The notes under the pieces: model-generated
What the model was told of the DNA's origin: nothing
Database searches by the model: none
The model's input: only the letters and a program-made list of their open reading frames with translations
Translations under genes and position numbers: made by a program
In this document: piece after piece, positions 5,369 to 11,107 of the stretch
Layout: each line of letters begins with the position of its first letter
How positions within the stretch are numbered: the stretch's first letter is position 1
DNA from: Acidobacteriota bacterium
GTDB taxonomy: Bacteria; Acidobacteriota; Terriglobia; Bryobacterales; JACQDG01
Length of the DNA: 11,107 nt
Direction: 5' to 3'
Assembly: GCA_016201185.1 (NCBI GenBank)
Contig: JACQDG010000296.1
Span: forward strand, 1-11,107

Positions 5369-6583
5369 TCACTGAACATCCCCAGCCCGTTTCTCCGGTA
5401 GATTCCGACGCTGGAACTCCTCCCACCGTCGCGCCGCTTCGTCGTCGCGCCCGCGTATCGCGTGCGAGTAAACGTCGGCCGTGACGCGAACCGAGGAATG
5501 CCCCAGGCGCTCCGATACCACCGGCAGGTCCATGCCTGCCGCCAGCAGGTGCGACCCGTGGCTGTGGCGCAGCGTATGAAGGCTGACGCCTTTCGGCAGT
5601 TTCAGGCGCCGGCAGAGAGCGGACACGGTCGCGGATATCGAATCGGGTTTCAACGGCGTCCCGTCCGGGTGGACGAAGATCAGATCCAAGTCGGCGCGGT
5701 AATCCGGACCGAACTGCCGGCGGAATTCCGCCTGGCGCTTTCGGTGCGCCTCGAGAGCGTCCAGCACCGACGCCGACAGACCCACCGAGCGCACGCTGTC
5801 CTCTGTTTTCGGATCCTTGAACTCCAGCACCTGCTTCGTCTGTGTGAGCGATCTCGCGATGATGGCGCGGCCGTCCTAGATGTCCGACCAGCGGAGTGCC
5901 AGAACTTCTCCGCGTCGCGCGCCAGTCGCGGCCGACATTTCGAGAAACATCGGCAGGCACCACGGTCCGGTCGCCGTCTGGAAGACCAGCGCCTGCTGTG
6001 CCGGCGTGAGGGCGATCCCCTTGTGCTTCTTCGGGACCGGTGGCTCGCCATCGGACACGGGATTCGCTTTAACCAGTCCCCACCTGACCGCGCGCCCGAA
6101 CACGCTGGAGAGCACCCCTGCGATGTTCCGGACCGTCTTCGCCGAGAGTGGACGCGGTGCCTTGGTGCGCCGGTGATGCCCTCCGCTCTTCAGCAATCGG
6201 GTCCATTCGCGGCCGAGGTGGAGCGGTGTGATTTCGGTGATCGCCATCTTGAGGAGTTCCGGGTCGAAGTACGCCGCTTGCTCGCGGTAGCGTTCGATGG
6301 TTTTGGGCGCCAACTTCTCTTCGGCGTGCTGGCGGAAGAACTCCTCCCGGAGCGTCGCGAGTGTCTTCGGGAGAGGAGCATCGATGGGCCCGCCCGCCTT
6401 CGCCAGCTCATGCGTCTCCTGCTCCTCAATTCGGCGCTTTGCCTCGGCATCCTCCGCCTCTCGTTTGGTTGCGAATCCCGACTCGGTGATTCGATTCCGC
6501 GTCTCGCGCGTCGATCCGGGCGCATTGAAATCGAAGTACCAGACGGTCTCCCCAGAACGGTATCTGCGTTTGTGAACGGGCAT
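5369..6583 (-). pseudogene. Tyrosine recombinase (phage-type integrase) interrupted by one in-frame TAG
   Basis: Reading from the ATG at 6583, one frame of 404 codons encodes a whole integrase except for TAG at 5878-5876 (codon 236). Domains: an N-terminal arm-binding strand region (about 1-35, RRYRSGETVWYFDF), a coiled linker (40-60), a SAM-like core-binding domain (75-175), and the catalytic domain (190-390). Catalytic residues are all present: R223 (TGARRGE), K259 (DPKTED), H336 and R339 (LHTLRH), H362 (LGHSS) and nucleophile Y372 (DVYSH). The TAG falls right after LALRWSDI, and the next codon resumes DGRAIIARSLTQTK without a frame change. So a single point mutation (or a read-through codon) separates R223 from the rest. 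It points toward tRNA-Glu, 54 bp away, and marks an integrated element. If read conventionally it is inactive. Confidence 0.85.
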
Positions 6584-6849
6584 CAGTTGACCCTGATACC
6601 TCGGTCTGGCGGATCGAGTCCAGTGCTGATTTGCCTTTTAAGCCAACCTGGCCCGTTCTTGTAATAGAATTTCTGACTCAGGACACTAGACTCCTGCCCC
6701 TATTATGTTTGACCTCAGGCCGCCGAAGCAGAGGCAAGGCCTGATTCCTACTCGCCGCGCGGTCGTCCGTTCAAAGTGGGCCGTGCGGTTAGCAGTTACG
6801 TTCGAGGGCCGACCGAGGATGTTCACGGGCATCGCCCCAGGCCGGTTAA

Positions 6850-7410
6850 CGGCTGGCGTAGAGCGGAGCCGGGAGCAGCCAGCGCACGGGCGGGCGCATC
6901 GTACTGGGTCAGCGGCGGGAACTGGAGCAGGAGCTCCATAGTCCGCAACACGCTGCACGTCGTGTAGAACGTGCTGTCCACCCGGCGTGGGTTGGGGCTC
7001 GGACCGAGACCTTGGCGCTCCCGATGAACAGTTTCCTGCCCGACGGGTCGAACAGCGTGGAGGTGGGGTACGGCTGGTGGGGAGGAACCCCAGCACCTTG
7101 GATGCTCCAGCTTCGGAGACGTCGACCAGCGCGACGTTGTTGTTGGCGAACGCCAACCTCTTACCGTCCGGGCTCAGCGAGAGCCCCACGGCACAGCACC
7201 CTGCGGGGAGCGAGGCGTCAGGCCCATGGAGATGGTTTCGCGCTCTCTCTCGGTCGCCAGGTCCAGGACGCTGACCGCGTACCTGTTCGAGTTGACGACG
7301 AACAGCGTCCGGCCGTCGGCCGAGAAAACCGTATCCGTGGGATGGTCGCCGGTGGCGATCGTCGCATCCAACTCGCCTTTCCCGGTATTCCATCGGCTGA
7401 CACTCGAGCC
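6850..7410 (-). pseudogene. Decayed remnant of a YncE-type beta-propeller / phosphoesterase protein
   Basis: Pieces of one protein appear in order in three frames. From about 7405 to 7200: DATIATGDHPTDTVFSADG, VVNSNRYAVSVLDLATERE and similar propeller strands. From about 7204 to 7076: GLSLSPDGKRLAFANNNVAL. From 7070 to about 6990: YPTSTLFDPSGRKLFIGSAK. From 6981 to about 6883: VDSTFYTTCSVLRTMELLL, then PPLTQYDAPA. The first three are YVTN/YncE propeller repeats. The last matches the region near the C-terminus of the fused alkaline-phosphatase-like domain in bifunctional YncE/phosphatase proteins. At least two frameshifts and a large internal deletion removed the rest of the propeller and most of the phosphatase. 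The family call rests on recognition of these motifs, not on a search. Confidence 0.62.
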
Positions 7411-7430
7411 GCTTTCCCGGCATGGTGCTC

Positions 7431-7712
7431 TAAGGTTTGCTAGCGCATCCGCCGAAGACTAGGGAGTAGTCAACAGCGTGACGAAGGCGCTTGAGCGTTT
7501 CCGGAGCCATAAGCAGGCCTGACGTTCCAGGCCACCGGCGGGGTAACGGTGCTCGACGGCCTCAACCGCGCCGAGGGTCGCGGCCCGGGCGCTGGCATGG
7601 GAATTTTGGTATTTTGGGCCTCGCATTTTGGGACTCTTGTCGCGGTAGCGCGCGGATTCGACCCCCGAACATCTTGTTGCTCGGATCTGTGCCTAATTGT
7701 TTGGGGGCGGCA
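7431..7712. other. Gene-free stretch with a tRNA T-arm-like scrap and TTTTGG repeats
   Basis: I see no gene in these 282 bp. Three ATTTTGG runs occur near 7603-7630. On the minus strand, 7670-7641 resembles the 3' end of a tRNA: a GGGGGTCGAATCC block followed by GCGCTACC. It shares TCGAATCC and GCGCTACC with tRNA-Glu at different spacing and in the opposite orientation. It lacks the rest of a tRNA. A promoter for the downstream antiterminator gene should lie here, but no clear -35/-10 pair is visible. Confidence 0.3.
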
Positions 7713-8300
7713 GTGCTCAATACAAGAGATACGGGCCGTTTCTGGTTTGCGTTGCGAGTGAAGTCGCGCTACGAGAAGACGGCAGCGGGGTCCCTCAGGA
7801 GCAAAGGCTTCGAGGAGTTCGTGCCACTTTACAAAGCGCCGCACCGTTGGTCAGACCGTGTCAAAGAAGTGGAAGTTCCGCTTTTCCCTCGCTACGTGTT
7901 TTGCCGCTTCAGCGCGGAGGACCGCCTCCGGGTTCTTACCACCCCGGGTGTCGAATTGATAGTCGGAATTGGTAAGACCCCGGCCCCTATTCCCGACGCC
8001 GAAATCGCAGCCGTCCAGGCTGTGATTCGATCACGCCTCGGTGCCCAACCCTGGCCTTTCCTCCAGGTCGGCCAGCGGGTTCTAATTCGCGCAGGACCAC
8101 TTGCGGGTCTGGAAGGGATCCTCCTCCAAATGAGAAACGGTTATCGGCTGATTGTCTCCGTAACCGTTCTTCAGCGGTCGGTTGCGGTGGAAATCCATCA
8201 ACTGAATGTTACTCCCATAGGCGCGTCGCAGCACATAGCGCGTATCAGTGCCGTCCAAAGTAGCCCGGGAAGCACCCTCTTGGACGGGCTAAGTGCTTAG
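7713..8300 (+). CDS. UpxY-family (NusG-like) transcription antiterminator
   Basis: A 195-residue specialised NusG paralogue. Residues 10-66 form the NusG N-terminal domain that binds RNA polymerase: FWFALRVKSRYEKTAAGSL, GFEEFVPLYK, then VEVPLFPRYVFCRF, the classic UpxY/RfaH signature. Residues 117-160 form a KOW domain (VGQRVLIRAGPLAGLEGILL). Such proteins are usually encoded first in a capsule or exopolysaccharide operon and suppress early termination through it. Here export genes follow on the same strand, which fits. I chose GTG at 7713, preceded by GGGGGCGG and starting 10 residues before the FWFALRV strand; the frame is open further upstream without protein-like sequence. A short extra tail (165-195) follows the KOW domain and looks disordered. 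Confidence 0.86.
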   Translation: MLNTRDTGRFWFALRVKSRYEKTAAGSLRSKGFEEFVPLYKAPHRWSDRVKEVEVPLFPRYVFCRFSAEDRLRVLTTPGVELIVGIGKTPAPIPDAEIAAVQAVIRSRLGAQPWPFLQVGQRVLIRAGPLAGLEGILLQMRNGYRLIVSVTVLQRSVAVEIHQLNVTPIGASQHIARISAVQSSPGSTLLDGLSA

Positions 8301-8542
8301 TTTTCAATGGCCGCTCGCCGGAGTGAGAAAGCAGTTCTCCCGCCGGATCCGATCCTGTCCAAATTGCCAGGGGTCCGAACAGGGCCACCAGAAATGCTCA
8401 AAGGCGATCCGAAGGCCTGTTTTACGGCCTTCGGAAGGCCTCGGCCTGGCCGCCTGCCAATGAGAGGCTACAAATGCTGTCCAAGTTGTCGGGCCAAAAA
8501 TCTTAATTTGGACAAGAGTGAGAGAGTATAGGAGTCGCTTGC
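8301..8542 (+). promoter_or_regulatory. Structured RNA leader with mutually exclusive hairpins (candidate antitermination target)
   Basis: Several inverted repeats compete. CCGAAGGCC (8409-8417) pairs perfectly with GGCCTTCGG (8426-8434), an 8-nt TGTTTTAC loop between them. The second arm can instead pair with AAGGCC (8435-8440), and a fourth GGCC arm follows (8442-8450). A second set uses AATTTGGACA (8505-8514), which can pair with TGTCCAAATT (8356-8365, perfect) or with TGTCCAAGTT (8478-8487, one G-U). The two TGTCCAA arms sit in 14-base direct repeats (8355-8368, 8477-8490; 12/14 identical). No U-tract follows a stem, so no standard terminator is proven. The position just after upxY and before the export genes suggests the site where the antiterminator acts. 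Confidence 0.45.
8531..8534 (+). promoter_or_regulatory. Ribosome binding site of the RHH gene
   Basis: GGAG lies 8 nt before the ATG at 8543 and fixes that start. It falls 16 nt past the last leader stem (8505-8514), so leader folding could also influence translation. Confidence 0.55.
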
Positions 8543-8845
8543 ATGGGCGTGCTGAAACGCAGGAACAGGATGGTAAACTTTCGACTCTCTGAAGACGAAT
8601 ACGTCGCGCTCAAAAACATCTGCTTAAAGGAAGGCGCCCGCAGCCTTTCCGATTTCGCCCGCGCCGCCGTGTGCCGCTCGATGGCCGCTTCGAGACCTGC
8701 CGACGAGCCGCTTGACATCTGGGTCCGGAACCTCGACGCAAAGGTCGGAGAGATTGACCAGACGGTCAGGCAGATTACGGAGCAAATGAATGTAATATGG
8801 CGCTCGCGTCCCCGGAAAAGAATCGAGGCGCAGGAATGCTCGTGA
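8543..8845 (+). CDS. Small ribbon-helix-helix protein in the polysaccharide locus
   Basis: A 100-residue protein. Residues 9-48 fit a ribbon-helix-helix fold of the CopG/MobC-like kind: strand RMVNFRLSED, helix EYVALKNICLKEG, turn ARS, helix LSDFARAAVCRSM. Residues 58-86 (LDIWVRNLDAKVGEIDQTVRQ) look like an amphipathic helix or short coiled coil for oligomerisation. A basic tail follows. RHH proteins of this size are DNA-binding repressors, antitoxins or relaxosome accessories. No toxin gene follows, so local regulation of the export operon is the best guess. A well-placed GGAG supports the start. It sits between upxY with its leader and the wza-like gene on the same strand. Confidence 0.62.
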   Translation: MGVLKRRNRMVNFRLSEDEYVALKNICLKEGARSLSDFARAAVCRSMAASRPADEPLDIWVRNLDAKVGEIDQTVRQITEQMNVIWRSRPRKRIEAQECS

Positions 8846-9017
8846 TGGTATGCGCCCAAGCAGCTTCAGGGCGCCAGGGCGTGATCCCGACCGCTTCTCC
8901 TCAACGAGATGGGGGGCTGGCGATGGTCGAGGAGGAGGCGCCAGGCGCAAGGCTCGGATGTCGACGGCTTCGGGGGAGGGTTGCCCGAGCCAGTTTCGCA
9001 GTTTCTCGGAGTTAATC
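8846..9017 (+). other. 172-bp spacer between the RHH gene and the export gene
   Basis: It contains a 56-codon open frame (8845-9015) whose ATG overlaps the RHH stop (TGATG) and whose TAA ends 2 bp before the next ATG. The protein is Arg/Ala/Gly-rich and unrecognised. GGCGCCAGG occurs twice (about 8869 and 8938). GGAG at 9008-9011 is the ribosome binding site of the downstream gene. Confidence 0.4.
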
Positions 9018-9965
9018 ATGTTAGGAATCATTTTTCTGCTCTTTTGCGGGGTCGCCGTGGCGCAGACGCGGCCCGCTCCACCTGTTGAAATTGGCGGCGC
9101 TAATCTGCCTGCCCAGAAGGTCGGGTCTAACGACCTGATCGGCGTCTCCATTTACGGCCACCCTGAGTTCACTCGAACCGTCCGTGTAAGCGCCGATGGT
9201 CAGATTCGTCTACCGATGTTGGAGCGCCGCATCAAAGTTGACGGACTGCTGCCTGCCGAACTGGAGAGCGCCATAGCCGAGGCCCTACGCGCCGAGGAAA
9301 TCCTGGTGGACCCGATCGTTACCGTGACCATAGCTGAATATCACAGCCGTCCCATCAGCGTTGCCGGAGCCGTCAGGAATCCGACCACTTTTCAGGCGGT
9401 CGGTGGGGTGAGTCTGCTCGATGCCATCACCCGTGCCGGTGGCCTGAGCCCTGAGGCGGGTCTGGAAATCCTGCTCAGCAGGAGCCAGCCCGGAGAGGGA
9501 GGCAAGCCCGTGGCCCTTACCCAGCGCATCCCTGTGAAAGGTTTGATTGATGCCGCCAACCCAGAGCTGAATATTCCACTCCATGGCGGTGAAGAGATCC
9601 GTGTGCCGGAGGTCGGAAAAATCTTTGTCGTCGGCAATGTGAAGAAGCCGGGCGCTTACCGCGTTCAGGACACCTCGGAAACGACCGTTTTGCAGATGCT
9701 CGCACTGGCGGAAGGCCTTACACCGTACTCCGGCAAGCGGGCCTTCATCTACCGGCGCGAAGGCTCGGGATCCAAGAACGAAATCCCGATCGAGCTCCGG
9801 AAGATCATGAATCGCAAATCCACCGACGTGCCCCTGATCGCCAACGACATCCTCTACATACCGGATAACAGAGGCCGCCGGATGAGCATGGCGGCTCTCG
9901 AGAAGATCGCCAGTTTCGCTGCCGGGACTGTATCCGGCGTTCTCATTTACAGCACAATTCGATGA
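9018..9965 (+). CDS. Wza-type polysaccharide export protein (Poly_export plus SLBB domains)
   Basis: A 315-residue outer-membrane polysaccharide export protein. Residues 1-15 are a short hydrophobic signal ending AVA before Q16 (signal peptidase I-like). C10 is not in a good lipobox, so lipidation, usual for Wza, is doubtful. Residues 36-108 are the polysaccharide export domain (VGSNDLIGVSIYGHPE, VRVSADGQIRLPML, VTVTIAEYHSRPISVAG). Two SLBB domains follow at about 111-195 (VAGAVRNPTTFQAVGGVSLLD) and 202-282 (VVGNVKKPGAYRVQD, ending LIANDILYIPD). Residues 291-312 are an amphipathic or hydrophobic helix like the Wza barrel helix. It would form the outer-membrane exit pore. ATG 9018 has GGAG 6 nt upstream; ATG 8958 (20 residues earlier) is an alternative with AAGG. 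The stop overlaps the region where the co-polymerase gene starts. Confidence 0.9.
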   Translation: MLGIIFLLFCGVAVAQTRPAPPVEIGGANLPAQKVGSNDLIGVSIYGHPEFTRTVRVSADGQIRLPMLERRIKVDGLLPAELESAIAEALRAEEILVDPIVTVTIAEYHSRPISVAGAVRNPTTFQAVGGVSLLDAITRAGGLSPEAGLEILLSRSQPGEGGKPVALTQRIPVKGLIDAANPELNIPLHGGEEIRVPEVGKIFVVGNVKKPGAYRVQDTSETTVLQMLALAEGLTPYSGKRAFIYRREGSGSKNEIPIELRKIMNRKSTDVPLIANDILYIPDNRGRRMSMAALEKIASFAAGTVSGVLIYSTIR

Positions 9966-9973
9966 AGGTAGAC

Positions 9974-11107
9974 ATGCCTGACGAAAGGTCCATTCGCCAA
10001 TTACCGGCGCCTGCTGACGCCAGATGGACGGCGTCTGCGCTGCCCGAGCGTGCCCTCCCCGATGGCGCCTACCAGTGCGGGGAGCCGGAGCGTGAAGAGA
10101 CCACTGTTCCTCTGTCTCACTACCTATGGGTGCTGAAGCAGCGCCGCTGGAAGATCCTCAGCTTTGTTTTCACTTGTGCCGCCGCCGCGCTGATCATTTC
10201 TTCCCGAATCACGCCGATTTATGAATCCACCGCCACGGTGGATATCGACCGGCAAATCCCCACCGGAGTAATCGGCCAGGAAGCCCTGCGGTCCCCGCTT
10301 AACGACGCCGACCAGTTTCTGGCGACGCAGGTAAAGCTGATCCATTCGGACTCCGTTCTGCGCCGCGTGGCGCAGAAATACAACCTGATCGACTACGAGG
10401 ACGAGGCGCGCAACTCCCGGGGCGTCAAATCGGCCAACGTCGAGGATGCCCCGGTCCTGTTGAAAAACCTGAAAGTCACCCGTCCTTCGAACACCTATCT
10501 CATCCTCATCAGCTACCGCTCGCCGGACCCGCGCTTGGCCGCCGATGTCGCGAACGCCACCGCCCAGAGCTACATCGAGCACACGTACAACATCCGCTTC
10601 CGCGCCACCGCCGGCCTGTCAGCTTTTATGGAAAGGCAACTGGAGGAGCTGCGGGCGAAGATGGAACGCTCCGGCGCGGCTCTGGCGCAGTTCGAGCGGG
10701 AGCTGAATGTGATCAACCCGGAGGAGAAGACCAGCATTCTCTCAGCGCGGCTGCTGCAACTGAACACGGAGTACACCAAGGCCCAGGCGGACCGCGTCAG
10801 CAAGGAAGCGGCCTACAACTCCGTCTGGAGCGGCACTCTCGAGGCGGCGCAGGTTTCCACGCAAGGCGAATCCCTGCGCAAGGTTTCCGAGCGCCTGGAT
10901 GAAGCGCAGGAGAAATTCGCGCAGGTCAAGGAGGAGTACGGGGTCAAGCATCCCGAATATAAGAAAACCCTCACGCAGCTCAACGAAGTCCAGCGACTCC
11001 TCGAGAAGACCAAGCAAAATATCAAAGAGCGTGTGGCGGTGGAATACCACGAAGCGGGCAGCCGGGAGCTGATGTTGCGCAAAACCGTGACTGAGACGAA
11101 GGCGGAA
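9974..11107 (+). CDS. Wzz/Wzc-type polysaccharide co-polymerase, N-terminal part (runs off the window)
   Basis: The frame is open to the last base, with 378 codons visible and no stop. Residues 1-45 are a cytoplasmic Pro/Ala/Glu-rich leader. SHYLWVLKQRRWKI (48-61) leads into a membrane helix (about 61-78, LSFVFTCAAAALIISSRI). The Wzz chain-length domain follows (PIYESTATVDIDRQIP, then QFLATQVKLIHSDSVLRRVA, and later LILISYRSPDPRLAADVANATAQ), then a long periplasmic coiled coil (about 210-350) typical of GNVR-type Wzc/ExoP proteins. These proteins set chain length and couple polymerisation to export through the Wza channel. A C-terminal BY-kinase domain is likely but lies outside. ATG 9974 has AAGG 5 nt upstream; ATG 9962 overlaps the previous stop (ATGA) but lacks a ribosome site. 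Confidence 0.9.
   Translation, partial: MPDERSIRQLPAPADARWTASALPERALPDGAYQCGEPEREETTVPLSHYLWVLKQRRWKILSFVFTCAAAALIISSRITPIYESTATVDIDRQIPTGVIGQEALRSPLNDADQFLATQVKLIHSDSVLRRVAQKYNLIDYEDEARNSRGVKSANVEDAPVLLKNLKVTRPSNTYLILISYRSPDPRLAADVANATAQSYIEHTYNIRFRATAGLSAFMERQLEELRAKMERSGAALAQFERELNVINPEEKTSILSARLLQLNTEYTKAQADRVSKEAAYNSVWSGTLEAAQVSTQGESLRKVSERLDEAQEKFAQVKEEYGVKHPEYKKTLTQLNEVQRLLEKTKQNIKERVAVEYHEAGSRELMLRKTVTETKAE

Noticed and set aside
5462..6664. 400-residue plus-strand frame antisense to the integrase
   Set aside because: It lies opposite the integrase frame, which contains all catalytic residues, and its composition is that of a shadow frame.
7641..7670. A second tRNA gene on the minus strand
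   Set aside because: Only a T-loop-like block and a possible acceptor 3' strand are present. No matching 5' acceptor strand, D arm or anticodon arm is found, so it is at most a scrap.
8307..8531. 74-residue frame with CCPSC after the antiterminator gene
   Set aside because: It has no ribosome binding site, no family resemblance apart from one cysteine cluster, and fully overlaps the inverted-repeat leader. Structure of the RNA is the better explanation, though I cannot exclude a small protein.
10124..10582. 152-residue minus-strand frame inside the co-polymerase region
   Set aside because: It is antisense to the Wzz domain coding sequence and has no motifs.
1..11107. CRISPR array, IS element with terminal inverted repeats, or rRNA
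   Set aside because: I looked for regularly spaced repeats, transposase motifs with flanking inverted repeats and rRNA-like sequence and found none.

Overview
The window is about 11.1 kb of GC-rich bacterial DNA. The gene set suggests a soil-type, Gram-negative-like bacterium, most plausibly an Acidobacteriota member of the Solibacter/Bryobacter kind. The pointers are a giant fused acyl-CoA dehydratase activase, a YncE-propeller/phosphatase remnant, and an UpxY-led polysaccharide export locus. This taxonomic call is inference from gene content; no ribosomal or other marker gene is present.

Layout, left to right. (1) Positions 1-984 hold the 3' end of a large plus-strand gene for a 2-hydroxyacyl-CoA dehydratase activase-type fusion protein. 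(2) Positions 1010-3031 are a dense toxin-antitoxin patch of three different modules in 2 kb: mntA/hepT (minus strand), hicB/hicA (plus) and an RHH antitoxin/PIN toxin pair (minus) with a 20-bp palindromic operator. Between the first two lie gene fragments: a 63-bp diverged copy of the activase gene's coding tail, and a separate orphan open tail carrying an R-x4-H motif. (3) Positions 3173-5315 look like ordinary chromosome: an AMP-forming fatty acyl-CoA ligase, a divergent 93-residue hypothetical protein and tRNA-Glu(CTC). (4) Positions 5369-7712 look like a decayed integrated element next to the tRNA. It has a tyrosine recombinase broken by one in-frame TAG, then a frameshifted and internally deleted YncE/phosphatase relic, then gene-free DNA. 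Nothing is recognised in 6584-6849. (5) From 7713 to the right edge an exopolysaccharide or capsule export locus begins: a NusG-like UpxY antiterminator, a leader with mutually exclusive hairpins, a small RHH protein, a Wza-type outer-membrane export protein and the N-terminal part of a Wzz/Wzc-type polysaccharide co-polymerase, which runs off the window.

How the genes work together. Each toxin pair is a self-contained operon with overlapping reading frames. In the right-hand locus UpxY would ride on RNA polymerase to carry transcription through the long polysaccharide operon, and the structured leader right after its gene is a natural candidate for its target. The Wza-like and Wzc-like proteins would form the trans-envelope export channel and its inner-membrane length regulator. 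Several start codons in the window (hicB, the RHH antitoxin, the 93-residue protein) have a -10-like hexamer exactly 6 nt upstream and no Shine-Dalgarno sequence, which suggests leaderless mRNAs.
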